Below, piece after piece: positions 1 through 8,762 of a stretch of DNA of 64,000 nt; the stretch's first letter is position 1; every line of letters starts with the position of its first letter. The DNA is from an uncultured Bacteroides sp. (lineage in GTDB: Bacteria; Bacteroidota; Bacteroidia; Bacteroidales; Bacteroidaceae). A program made the position numbers and the translations under genes. Below the pieces are notes generated by a model that saw nothing but the letters and a program-made list of their open reading frames with translations, had not been told where the DNA came from and made no database searches. The stretch is taken from assembly GCA_900552075.1 (NCBI GenBank), contig URYL01000007.1, positions 76,976 through 140,975 of the forward strand. The letters are read 5' to 3'.

Positions 1-1
1 C

Positions 2-1891
2 AACCGGGCACTGAGTGTGTACGACGGGGCCGTGCTCTGCTGGCGAGGCGAGAAAATGGGAGAATGGCTGAACGAATTCCTGCGGGAAGCGCCGGCTCAC
101 GATTTCCCTATCTTCACGCCGTATTATGAACTGACGCAGGAACAGAAGGATTACCTCTGGCACGGACCGAGAGAGAAGGTCTGCATCGACTCTTTCTTCA
201 AGATGCTGGAGGAAAACCAATACAAGATACAGTATCGCGTGATGCTGGCCCGCTACCGGGGAAAAACGACCTGCCCCACCTGTCATGGCAGCCGGCTGAA
301 AAAGGAAGCCAGCTACGTGCGGGTAGGCGGAAAGAACATTTCGGAACTGGTGGATATGCCGATTACCCAATTGCAGGAGTTTTTCCGTACCTTGACCTTG
401 GATGCTCACGACACTCTCGTGGCACAACGGTTGTTGAGTGAAATCAAGAACCGACTGACCTTCCTGTCGGATGTGGGACTGGGTTACCTGACCCTGAACC
501 GGTTGAGCAACTCGCTCTCCGGAGGTGAAAGCCAGCGAATCAACCTGGCCACCTCGCTGGGAAGCAGTCTGGTGGGCTCGTTATACATCCTCGACGAACC
601 GAGCATCGGACTGCACAGCCGCGACACCACCCGCCTCATCAAGGTGCTGCGCCAGCTGCAACAGCTGGGTAACACGGTGGTAGTGGTGGAACATGACGAG
701 GAAATCATCCGGGCCGCCGACTACATCATCGACATCGGTCCGAAAGCCGGACGACTGGGCGGACAGGTGGTATACCAAGGCGACATGAAAGACTTACACA
801 AAGGCAGCGACAGCTATACCGTGAAATACCTGCTGGGAGAAGAAACCATCGACCCTCCGACCAGCCATCGCCCGTGGAACAACTACATCGAAATCAAGGG
901 GGCACGCGAGAACAACCTGAAAGGCATCGACGTACGCTTCCCGCTCAACGTGATGACGGTGGTGACGGGTGTCAGCGGTTCCGGAAAGAGTACGCTGGTG
1001 CGCGACATCTTCTACAAAGCCCTGAAGCGGGAATACAGTGAGTCGAGCGAACGCCCGGGCGAATTTGTCTCACTGGGCGGCGACATCCATCAGGTGAGCG
1101 ACATCGAATTTGTGGACCAGAACCCGATTGGAAAATCTTCCCGAAGCAACCCGGTGACCTACGTCAAGGCGTACGATGAAATCCGGAAACTGTTTGCCGA
1201 CCAGCCACTGGCCAAGCAGATGGGATACAGCGCAGGCTATTTCTCGTTCAACACGGAAGGCGGACGCTGCGAAGAATGCAAGGGAGAAGGTACGGTGACG
1301 GTAGAAATGCAGTTCATGGCCGACCTGGTGCTAGAGTGCGAATCTTGCCACGGCAAACGCTTCAAGAACGACACGCTGGAAGTGAAGTTCGAAGGGAAAA
1401 ACATTTACGACGTACTGGAAATGACGGTCAACCAGGCCATCGAGTTCTTCACAGAACACAACCAGAAGAAGATTGTCAAGAAGCTGCGTCCGTTGCAGGA
1501 TGTGGGACTGGGCTACATCAAGCTGGGACAGTCCTCGTCTACCCTTTCCGGAGGAGAAAACCAGCGCGTGAAACTGGCCTATTTCCTCAGCATCGAAAAG
1601 GCACAGCCTACCATCTTCGTGTTCGACGAACCGACCACAGGTCTGCACTTCCACGACATCAAGAAACTGCTGGAGGCCTTCGACGCCCTCATCAGCCGGG
1701 GACATACCCTGGTCATCATTGAACACAACTTAGATGTCATCAAGTGTGCCGACTATGTCATTGACCTCGGACCGGAAGGAGGCGACAAGGGAGGCAACTT
1801 AGTAGTGGCCGGCACACCGGAAGAGGTAGCGAAATGTGCGGCTTCCTATACGGGGCAATACCTGGCCGAGAAACTCAATCCGCAATCTTAA
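2..1891 (+). CDS. uvrA: UvrA-family excinuclease ATPase, 5' end outside window
   Basis: This is the C-terminal 629 residues of a UvrA protein, the ATP-dependent damage-recognition subunit of nucleotide excision repair. The frame is open from base 2, so the true start lies upstream and the GTG at 17 is not a start. Visible in order are a CxxC half zinc finger (CPTCHG, near base 271), the first ABC signature LSGGESQR with Walker B LDEPSIGLH, the second Walker A GVSGSGKST (near 967), the CEEC/CESC zinc module near 1270-1350, and the second signature LSGGENQR with FDEPTTGLH. Both ATPase halves look intact. The stretch between the second signature and Walker B differs from typical housekeeping UvrA, so this may be a second, UvrA2-like paralogue; the missing N-terminus (UvrB-binding domain) would decide. 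It ends 12 bp before the kinase gene. Confidence 0.93.
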   Translation, partial: NRALSVYDGAVLCWRGEKMGEWLNEFLREAPAHDFPIFTPYYELTQEQKDYLWHGPREKVCIDSFFKMLEENQYKIQYRVMLARYRGKTTCPTCHGSRLKKEASYVRVGGKNISELVDMPITQLQEFFRTLTLDAHDTLVAQRLLSEIKNRLTFLSDVGLGYLTLNRLSNSLSGGESQRINLATSLGSSLVGSLYILDEPSIGLHSRDTTRLIKVLRQLQQLGNTVVVVEHDEEIIRAADYIIDIGPKAGRLGGQVVYQGDMKDLHKGSDSYTVKYLLGEETIDPPTSHRPWNNYIEIKGARENNLKGIDVRFPLNVMTVVTGVSGSGKSTLVRDIFYKALKREYSESSERPGEFVSLGGDIHQVSDIEFVDQNPIGKSSRSNPVTYVKAYDEIRKLFADQPLAKQMGYSAGYFSFNTEGGRCEECKGEGTVTVEMQFMADLVLECESCHGKRFKNDTLEVKFEGKNIYDVLEMTVNQAIEFFTEHNQKKIVKKLRPLQDVGLGYIKLGQSSSTLSGGENQRVKLAYFLSIEKAQPTIFVFDEPTTGLHFHDIKKLLEAFDALISRGHTLVIIEHNLDVIKCADYVIDLGPEGGDKGGNLVVAGTPEEVAKCAASYTGQYLAEKLNPQS

Positions 1892-1903
1892 CGCATCAAA
1901 TAC

Positions 1904-3334
1904 ATGACTCAAATACTTGAAACCCTATACAGCCAACTGACCGGACATGCCCCTGAAAGTGTAGAGGCACTGCCGGGAGCTGGCTCCAACCGAAACTATT
2001 ACCGTCTGAAGGGCAGCCCGACCCTCATCGGGGTGTGCGGTACTTCGCGCGAAGAGAACGAAGCCTTCATTTACCTGTCGCATCATTTTCAGGCACAGCA
2101 TTTACCCGTACCGGCAGTGCATGCTGTTTCCGACGACGGACTCTGCTACCTGCAGGATGATTTGGGCACGGATTCCCTGTTCCAGCTCATCGCCCACGGA
2201 AGAGAGACGGGAGAATTTGACGAGACGGAACGGAACCTGCTGAAAAAGGTCATCCGGCTGTTGCCCCGTGTGCAGTTTGAAGGGGCGCAAGGGTTGGATT
2301 TCGGGAGATGCTATCCGGCGGTAGAATTTGACCATAGAAGCATCCTGTGGGACTTAAACTACTTCAAATATTGTTTTCTGAAAGCGACGGGCGTAGATTT
2401 CCGGGAAGATTTGCTGGAAGATGACTTCGATGCCCTCTGCCGGACCCTGATGAGAAGCATGGAAGCCCAACCGGTATTCATGTACCGCGATTTCCAAAGC
2501 CGGAACATCATGGTGAAAGACGGAGAACCTTTCCTGATAGACTTTCAGGGAGGACGTAAAGGACCGATTTATTACGACGTGGCTTCTTTCCTCTGGCAGG
2601 CAAAAGCCCACTATCCAGACAGTCTGCGCCAGGAACTGATAGACGAGTACCTAGAAGCCCTTTACCCGTACAAGCCAATCGAAAAAACAGAATTTCTGTC
2701 CCGTCTGCGCCATGTGGTATTGTTCCGCACGCTGCAGGTACTGGGAGCTTACGGCTTCCGCGGTTATTTCGAAAAAAAGGCACATTTCATTGAAAGCATT
2801 CCTTTCGCCATCGAGAACCTGCGCCAGCTGTTGCAGGAAGGCTTCCCGGAATATCCTTATCTCTGCGAAGTATTGCAGCGCATGACGGAACTGAAACAGT
2901 TTGCCGTTGTCCGCAACCGCCGCAACCTGACCGTGACGGTGATGAGTTTCTCCTATCGGAAAGGAATTCCGACAGACGAAAGCGGAAACGGCGGAGGATA
3001 CGTGTTCGACTGCCGCGCCGTACACAACCCCGGACGCTACGAGCAGTACAAGTCGCTCACGGGACGGGATGCACCGGTCATCGAGTTTCTGGAAAAAGAC
3101 GGAGAAATCACGGAGTTCCTACGCCATACCGATGCCTTGGTAGATGCCCACGTACAGCGTTTTCTGGAGCGGGGTTTCTCACACCTGATGATTTGCTTCG
3201 GCTGCACCGGCGGACAGCACCGCTCGGTATATTCTGCACAACACACGGCTGAACACCTATATGAGAAGTTCAAAATCAACGTACACCTGATTCATCGGGA
3301 ACAACAAATAGACCAATTACTGAAAGCCAAATGA
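1904..3334 (+). CDS. amgK: AmgK-like amino-sugar kinase fused to a RapZ C-terminal domain
   Basis: Seen: residues 1-320 form an aminoglycoside-phosphotransferase-fold kinase with a catalytic-loop motif YRDFQSRN (about 194-201) and a metal-binding DFQGG motif (Asp about 213). Residues 341-476 form a second domain with VFDCRAVHNP and GCTGGQHRS (about 433-441), the hallmark of the C-terminal domain of RapZ. Known: AmgK phosphorylates MurNAc (and GlcNAc) at the anomeric carbon in the MurNAc salvage route. The RapZ C-domain of E. coli binds glucosamine-6-phosphate and the small RNA GlmZ. Inferred: a MurNAc/GlcNAc kinase whose activity or RNA binding responds to amino-sugar phosphate. The stop overlaps the start of the MurU-like gene by 4 bases (ATGA), so the two are translationally coupled and probably make consecutive enzymes. 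The RapZ N-terminal P-loop domain is absent. Confidence 0.85.
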   Translation: MTQILETLYSQLTGHAPESVEALPGAGSNRNYYRLKGSPTLIGVCGTSREENEAFIYLSHHFQAQHLPVPAVHAVSDDGLCYLQDDLGTDSLFQLIAHGRETGEFDETERNLLKKVIRLLPRVQFEGAQGLDFGRCYPAVEFDHRSILWDLNYFKYCFLKATGVDFREDLLEDDFDALCRTLMRSMEAQPVFMYRDFQSRNIMVKDGEPFLIDFQGGRKGPIYYDVASFLWQAKAHYPDSLRQELIDEYLEALYPYKPIEKTEFLSRLRHVVLFRTLQVLGAYGFRGYFEKKAHFIESIPFAIENLRQLLQEGFPEYPYLCEVLQRMTELKQFAVVRNRRNLTVTVMSFSYRKGIPTDESGNGGGYVFDCRAVHNPGRYEQYKSLTGRDAPVIEFLEKDGEITEFLRHTDALVDAHVQRFLERGFSHLMICFGCTGGQHRSVYSAQHTAEHLYEKFKINVHLIHREQQIDQLLKAK

Positions 3335-4068
3335 AAGCCATGATATTTGCCGCCGGACTGGGTACCCGGCTCAAACCACTGACCGACCACATGCCCAAAG
3401 CCTTGGTGCCGGTGGCCGGACGTCCCATGCTGGAGCATGTGATTCTCAAACTGAAAGAAGCGGGATTTACCGAACTGGTCATCAACATCCATCATTTCGG
3501 AGAACAGATTCTCGATTTCCTGAAAGCCAACCAGGATTTCGGACTGACCATCCACATCAGTGACGAACGCGAGATGCTGCTGGATACGGGAGGCGGTATC
3601 AAGAAAGCGGCGACTTTCTTCACGGGAACGGAACCCTTCCTGGTACACAATGTGGACATCCTGTCGAATGCCAACCTGAAAGAAGTCTACGAGTTCCACC
3701 GGAAAAGCCAGAATCTGGCCACCCTGCTGGTCAGCCCGCGCAAGACTTCACGTTATCTGCTGTTCGATGCAGACAACCGCCTGAAGGGCTGGATTCACAA
3801 AGACACCCTGCAGACCAAACCGGAAGGATTGGTATATGAACCGGGGAAATACCGCGAATACGCATTCAGCGGGATTCATGTGATTTCACCGGAGCTGTTT
3901 CATTACATGGATGGAGAACAATGGAACGGCAAGTTTCCCATCATGGATTTTTACCTGCATACCTGCCAACAGGTTCTGCTCGGCGGATGCGTGAAGGAAG
4001 ATTTGCAACTGATTGACATCGGCAAACCGGACACGCTGGCCCGGGCCGAAGAATTTCTACTGCATTAA
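3331..4068 (+). CDS. murU: MurU-like sugar-1-phosphate nucleotidyltransferase
   Basis: A 245-residue nucleotidyltransferase of the NTP_transferase family. The N-terminal signature AAGLGTRLKPLTDHMPKAL (residues 6-24) binds the nucleotide; the VHNVDIL segment holds the metal-binding Asp of the family. Known: MurU transfers UMP to MurNAc-1-phosphate to give UDP-MurNAc, bypassing de novo synthesis and its fosfomycin-sensitive step. The coupling by a 4-base overlap to the AmgK-like kinase is the main reason to prefer MurU over a mannose-1-phosphate or glucose-1-phosphate transferase, which share the same fold. The stop lies 2 bp from the stop of the convergent lptD, leaving no room for a terminator between them. 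Confidence 0.82.
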   Translation: MKAMIFAAGLGTRLKPLTDHMPKALVPVAGRPMLEHVILKLKEAGFTELVINIHHFGEQILDFLKANQDFGLTIHISDEREMLLDTGGGIKKAATFFTGTEPFLVHNVDILSNANLKEVYEFHRKSQNLATLLVSPRKTSRYLLFDADNRLKGWIHKDTLQTKPEGLVYEPGKYREYAFSGIHVISPELFHYMDGEQWNGKFPIMDFYLHTCQQVLLGGCVKEDLQLIDIGKPDTLARAEEFLLH

Positions 4069-4070
4069 CA

Positions 4071-6824
4071 TTAATACCACGTAACAGAACTACCCGTATT
4101 ACTTCGCTGATCCCACTTCAAAGCATCGGTCAACATACTGGAGTTGGCACGGATGGAGAAGTTGTAGGAAGTGAACGGACCGAACACCAACCCGCAGCTC
4201 ATATTGAAACAGTGCAAGTCGCGGGTAATGTTCAAGGTGGTCATAGACATTTCCTTGGAAGTAAAATCATATCCGGTAGAATACGTCATGTTCCAGCGGC
4301 TACCAATCTTGAAATTACCCGACACGTTCAACGAGTGAGTCAATGAATATGGGTAGCGCATCTTCTTGATATTGATATCCTTCGAACGGTCTTCACGGAT
4401 ACTGTAACTGTAACTCAAGCTGATGCTCCAAGGAAACTTAAAGGCCAAATAACCATCTGAATCAACAGAAGCCTTTTCTGTCTTTCGCATATTGGATTTA
4501 TTGTCCTGTTCTTTGTTTTCCTCTGTATCCTCTTCCTCGTCTTCCGAATCTCCTTTTTTCTTCTTGTTCTTGTCTTCGTTCTCATCCTTCTTGCCGAAAA
4601 GTTTCTTGAAGGTATCGTTGTTCAAGGTATAAGAGAACGAACCGCTGTATCCTTGGAAACGTCCGAAACGTCCGTAAGACCATTCTGTGCGGTCACCGAC
4701 CACCACATTACCGTTCTCATCAAACTGATAAGCGTAGGTAGCGAACGAAGCGTTCATGTTGAACGTATAGCTCTTGGTCAACTTCAAACGGAGGTTCATG
4801 CTCAAGTCACTCCACCGTTTGTTGGCCACATCATAAGAAAGAGAAGCCCCCAACTGGTCAATCAGACTGATTTTCTTATAACCCGTGGTATCCTTGTCCG
4901 ACCTCATCTTCATTTCAAGGTTATTGTCGACCGAGAAACTGATGTTCTGCGACATGTTCTTTCCAGGCACCCCATACACAGCTCCTTCATACGGTGAATA
5001 TTCCACGGTACGTACTTCCCCGTCTTCGTCGGTATAAGTATAGGTATCATAATAGCCATAACGCGCCTTACCGAAATCCGGCGTATAGGTATAGCTGATT
5101 GTCGGCGTAAAGACGTGACGAATCTGAATTTCCTTGCTCTTCATAAACAACGGTTTGTACATACCATACAATTTGGTGTTCATCTGCAACGCCAGGTTAT
5201 AGTCGTACACACGGTTGAAACCATTGATGGTATCCCGGCGCACATGGTCATCGGAAGCCGGACTCGGGTCGTAACTCTGCTTCACCTTCCGCAAATACCA
5301 GCGCTCCGTGTAATTGAACGAAGGTACGATATTAATGTATTTGAATAGGTTGAAAGTAGCAGAGATCGGAATCTTATGCTGCATACCATTTTCCCACTGG
5401 GTCAACGGAGTCTTGAACAACAAGTTATCTTTTGTACTGATGGAGTTCGTGATACTTCCGGTATACTGCAAAGAAATTTTCTCATACCAACGTTCATCGC
5501 CTGCCGCTTTTTTCCGTTTGAACGGATAGATACGGTTCAACGAAATGTTGACATCCGGCAAGGTCATGCTCAAAGAAGAGTCACGCGTGTTCTGTGTGAT
5601 ATTGAACGCTCCCGAAATGTTCAAACCGATTTCCGGGAAGTTACGGGAATAGCTCACACTGGAAGCTTTGGTATTTTGGGCATACTGCTGTGGATTGTAC
5701 AAGCTGCTCAAACTGGAGCGGTCGTAACTACTGGTGGCAAAGTTCACGCTGGCCGAGAACGAACTGTTCGGATTCGCCTTGGCATCCTGCCGGTGACTCC
5801 ATTGGATACGGAAGTCCTTCGATACCGAATAGTCGGGCATGTTCTTTTCACCAGTTTTCGTCACCAGGTAACTGGCATTGAAAGAACCGCTGTATTTATA
5901 GCGTTTGTTATAGTTGGATGCAGCCGAAAGTCCCCATGACCCTTTTGTAAAGATTTCGCCCAACAACTTCAAGTCCATCTTGTCGCTGATGGCGAAATAA
6001 TATCCTCCATCACGCAGATAGAAACCACGGTTCATTTCATCTCCATACGTCGGCATGATGAAACCGGAAGAATAACTGCTGTTGAAAGGAAAAAATCCGA
6101 ACGGTACGGCAATGGGCAGAGGCACATCCTCTACCACCAGCTGAGCCGGGCCGAACACTACATTCTTCTTAGGACGGACCTTCGCCATGGACATCTTCAG
6201 ATAGAAGTGCGGATGATCATGATTGTCACAGGTGGTATACATCCCTTCACCCATGCAAATCTCATCATTTGCACCTTTCTTAGCTTTTTTACTGGTGACA
6301 TATCCTTCACCCTGCTGTGTGACAATGTTGTTGATGAATCCTTTCTTCGTCTTGAAGTTATAGCGCATAATTTTGGATTCATACGGAGTCTCTCCGTCCT
6401 TGAATATCGGCGTACCACTCTCCACACCCGTCGTATCGGTCACACCTCTTGCGTAGACCGTACTGCTGTCCATATTCATGGAGATAACTGCAGAAGTCAG
6501 CTCGATGTTCTGGTAATTGACTTTTCCTTCCCCATACAGATGTGCATAGCCTTCCTTAGTAAAGACAATGGAATCGCTGGCCTCATAAATGACAGGGGCA
6601 TCCAACGGTTCCTTCTTCTTGGCAGTGTCTGCGGCCAAAGTATCTATCCCCAGCGAATCCATCGCCAATGAATCCCGCTGAAGAGAATCGGCTGTCACAG
6701 AATTTCGGTCCCCTCCCCGCATACGTTTCCCCCTCACGCGCTGCGCTTCGGCATAGAATGAGCAGAAAAAGCCAAAAACAAACAAGGATAGCAGTAAATA
6801 TATGGTTCTTTTAAATGATGTCAT
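4071..6824 (-). CDS. lptD: LptD-type outer-membrane LPS assembly protein
   Basis: About 917 residues. A signal peptide (MTSFKRTIYLLLSLFVFGFFC, cleaved near YAEAQ) precedes an OstA-like N-terminal region with repeated beta-strands (SDSIVFTKEGYAHLYGEGKV) and a long beta-barrel rich in alternating aromatic and polar residues ending in Tyr. An Asp/Glu/Lys-rich insert of about 40 residues near 741-779 is probably an exposed loop. This is the Bacteroidetes form of LptD, which inserts lipopolysaccharide into the outer leaflet. An in-frame ATG at 6854 exists, but a -7 box (TACTTTTG, bases 6859-6852) sits across it, so the ATG at 6824 directly before the signal peptide is the better start. It appears monocistronic. 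Confidence 0.88.
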   Translation of the reverse strand: MTSFKRTIYLLLSLFVFGFFCSFYAEAQRVRGKRMRGGDRNSVTADSLQRDSLAMDSLGIDTLAADTAKKKEPLDAPVIYEASDSIVFTKEGYAHLYGEGKVNYQNIELTSAVISMNMDSSTVYARGVTDTTGVESGTPIFKDGETPYESKIMRYNFKTKKGFINNIVTQQGEGYVTSKKAKKGANDEICMGEGMYTTCDNHDHPHFYLKMSMAKVRPKKNVVFGPAQLVVEDVPLPIAVPFGFFPFNSSYSSGFIMPTYGDEMNRGFYLRDGGYYFAISDKMDLKLLGEIFTKGSWGLSAASNYNKRYKYSGSFNASYLVTKTGEKNMPDYSVSKDFRIQWSHRQDAKANPNSSFSASVNFATSSYDRSSLSSLYNPQQYAQNTKASSVSYSRNFPEIGLNISGAFNITQNTRDSSLSMTLPDVNISLNRIYPFKRKKAAGDERWYEKISLQYTGSITNSISTKDNLLFKTPLTQWENGMQHKIPISATFNLFKYINIVPSFNYTERWYLRKVKQSYDPSPASDDHVRRDTINGFNRVYDYNLALQMNTKLYGMYKPLFMKSKEIQIRHVFTPTISYTYTPDFGKARYGYYDTYTYTDEDGEVRTVEYSPYEGAVYGVPGKNMSQNISFSVDNNLEMKMRSDKDTTGYKKISLIDQLGASLSYDVANKRWSDLSMNLRLKLTKSYTFNMNASFATYAYQFDENGNVVVGDRTEWSYGRFGRFQGYSGSFSYTLNNDTFKKLFGKKDENEDKNKKKKGDSEDEEEDTEENKEQDNKSNMRKTEKASVDSDGYLAFKFPWSISLSYSYSIREDRSKDINIKKMRYPYSLTHSLNVSGNFKIGSRWNMTYSTGYDFTSKEMSMTTLNITRDLHCFNMSCGLVFGPFTSYNFSIRANSSMLTDALKWDQRSNTGSSVTWY

Positions 6825-6851
6825 TACCGTTTTCTTACGCAATATGCGGTG

Positions 6852-6859
6852 CAAAAGTA
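6852..6859 (-). promoter_or_regulatory. -7 element of lptD
   Basis: TACTTTTG on the minus strand fits the Bacteroides -7 consensus TAnnTTTG. It lies 28 bp upstream of the lptD start at 6824; a TTTG about 23 bp further upstream is a loose -33 candidate. Confidence 0.5.
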
Positions 6860-6913
6860 AGCATTATCCGATAAATAAACGCCAAACCCTTTCTTATTTA
6901 TGTATTTTTAGTT

Positions 6914-7450
6914 CTATAAGAAGAGTTTACACCATGCATCGAAACGGGTGAGACCTTCGTCTCCATGCTTCTCGATGCTCTTCCGGGCCTTCTCCACACT
7001 CTTCTCCTTATCCAGTTTGGTCTTTGAATAGAACTTATCGGCAAAACAGATAATCTGTTCTTCCAAGCTGACAGGAATCATATCACGGTGAGGTATCGGC
7101 AGATTCTGATCAATTATGCTCTGCAACGAAAGACCAGCCCCCGTGTGACGCTCACACACCAAGGCATGACGCGGATACCCTTCACGCGCCACTAACTCTG
7201 CTCCCAGATAGCCGTGACAGATGTAAGGATATTTGCCAAAACAGTAAATACCGTCGGCATCGGTCTCAAAAATACCGATGTCGTGCAGCATAGCGGCTTC
7301 CTCGATAAAAGTCAAATCCAAATTCAGTTCCGGATGTTTCCGGGCCATGACCAGCGCCTTATCAGCTACCGAACGACTATGTACCAGCAGAATGTGTCTT
7401 AACTCATTTTCTACCGGATAATATTTATCTATCAATGCAAGTGGATTCAT
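6914..7450 (-). CDS. HD-domain phosphohydrolase
   Basis: A 178-residue soluble HD-domain protein. The metal-binding pattern is visible as H near residue 24, HDIG near 57-60, H in YICHGYLGAEL, and H in CERHTGAG, which is the usual order for small HD hydrolases acting on nucleotides or other phosphate esters. The substrate cannot be read from sequence. It is divergent from the NamZ gene with 49 bp between the start codons. Homologues are often annotated simply as HDIG or HD domain protein. Confidence 0.8.
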   Translation of the reverse strand: MNPLALIDKYYPVENELRHILLVHSRSVADKALVMARKHPELNLDLTFIEEAAMLHDIGIFETDADGIYCFGKYPYICHGYLGAELVAREGYPRHALVCERHTGAGLSLQSIIDQNLPIPHRDMIPVSLEEQIICFADKFYSKTKLDKEKSVEKARKSIEKHGDEGLTRFDAWCKLFL

Positions 7451-7461
7451 ATTAAAGGTGC

Positions 7462-7469
7462 TATATTTG
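7462..7469 (+). promoter_or_regulatory. -7 element of namZ
   Basis: TATATTTG matches TAnnTTTG and lies 30 bp before the ATG at 7500. No convincing -33 TTTG is seen at the right distance. Confidence 0.45.
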
Positions 7470-7499
7470 TAAAACGTCTCACAAATCTATAAAAAATCC

Positions 7500-8687
7500 A
7501 TGAGTTACACGAAAAGATTCCGATGGAATTACATACTGACGCTCTGCTGTCTCTGCTTTTGGGCCCTTCAAGGACAAGCCATCGTACGCAACGGGGCCGA
7601 CCAACTGGATAAATTACTTCCGCTACTGGAAGGAAAACGGGTTTCGCTCGTCGTCAACCACACTTCACTTTGTGGGAAAACCCATTTACTGGACACCCTG
7701 TCTACCTACCTCAAAATCGTGCAGGTGTTTGCACCGGAACACGGATTCCGGGGAGTGGCCGATGCCGGAGAAAGTGTCAACGACGGGAAAGACCTCCGCA
7801 CGGGAGTCCCCATCCGTTCTCTTTACGGGAAAAACAAGAAACCGCTTCCCTCCCAACTGGCAAGCACAGACGTAATTGTCTTCGACATGCAGGACGTAGG
7901 CGCCCGGTTCTACACGTATATCAGTACGCTCTACTACGTAATGCAAGCCTGTGCAGAGAATCATAAGGAACTGATTGTATTGGACCGCCCCAATCCGTGC
8001 GACTATGTAGACGGTCCGGTACGCGAAAAAGCCTATAAAAGTTTTGTGGGCATGCTTCCCATTCCGGTACTTCACGGATGCACGCTGGGCGAACTGGCCC
8101 GGATGATCAACGGAGAAGGATGGCTGGGCAACCAGCTGCAATGCGACCTGCACCTCATCCCCGTGGAAGGCTGGAGACACGGACAGCCCTATTCGCTTCC
8201 GGTCAAACCCTCTCCCAACCTCCCCAATGACCTATCCATTGCACTCTATCCTTCTCTCTGCCCGTTTGAAGGAACCTCGGTCAGTGTAGGAAGAGGTACT
8301 CTCTTTCCATTCCAAGTAGCTGGCTCACCCGATTTGAGTAAAGCCTTTTCCTTTCACTTTACCCCCAAAGTACTGGAAGGCTTCGACAAGCATCCCCTGC
8401 ACCGTGACCGTGCTTGCTACGGAATAGACTTACGTACAACCGACCAGCTCCCTCAAGGTTTTTCCTTGCAATACGTCATCCAATTCTACCGGGCCTACCA
8501 GTCCCTCTATCCAGATGCTGCCAAACGGTTCTTTACCCGTCCCCAATGGTTCGACCTGCTGATGGGAACCTCACAAGTACGCAAGGATATCCTACAAGGA
8601 AAGACCGAAACGGAAATCCGCCGGACCTGGGAAAAAAATTTGCAAGCTTATCGGGCCATTCGTGCCAAATACCTGCTGTATGAATAA
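7500..8687 (+). CDS. namZ: NamZ-type exo-beta-N-acetylmuramidase (DUF1343)
   Basis: A 395-residue exported protein: a signal peptide (hydrophobic residues 11-27, cleavage near GQA) followed by the DUF1343 fold, recognised from FAPEHGFRG, GVPIRSLYG, DVIVFDMQDVGARFYTY and LDRPNP. Known: DUF1343 proteins include NamZ (GH171), which removes non-reducing-end MurNAc from peptidoglycan fragments in the periplasm or outside the cell. The gene lies 3.4 kb from the AmgK-RapZ and MurU genes, so released MurNAc could be phosphorylated, uridylylated and reused. The transporter and MurNAc-1-phosphate handling steps in between are not in this window. A strong bidirectional terminator follows. Confidence 0.85.
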   Translation: MSYTKRFRWNYILTLCCLCFWALQGQAIVRNGADQLDKLLPLLEGKRVSLVVNHTSLCGKTHLLDTLSTYLKIVQVFAPEHGFRGVADAGESVNDGKDLRTGVPIRSLYGKNKKPLPSQLASTDVIVFDMQDVGARFYTYISTLYYVMQACAENHKELIVLDRPNPCDYVDGPVREKAYKSFVGMLPIPVLHGCTLGELARMINGEGWLGNQLQCDLHLIPVEGWRHGQPYSLPVKPSPNLPNDLSIALYPSLCPFEGTSVSVGRGTLFPFQVAGSPDLSKAFSFHFTPKVLEGFDKHPLHRDRACYGIDLRTTDQLPQGFSLQYVIQFYRAYQSLYPDAAKRFFTRPQWFDLLMGTSQVRKDILQGKTETEIRRTWEKNLQAYRAIRAKYLLYE

Positions 8688-8696
8688 CGCATAAAA

Positions 8697-8740
8697 AAGG
8701 CGGACCGCAGAATCTTTTAAAAGGAACTGCGGTCCGCCTT
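8697..8740. terminator. Bidirectional terminator between namZ and ffh
   Basis: Perfect 14-bp inverted repeat (8697-8710 with 8727-8740), GC-rich core with A/T flanks, between two convergent genes. Confidence 0.85.
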
Positions 8741-8762
8741 CGTATGGAATTTTTCTCTACAA

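Noticed and set aside
1276..1722. 148-codon open frame within the uvrA gene
   Set aside because: It is a +1/+2 frame shadow of the well-conserved second UvrA half, rich in Arg and His.
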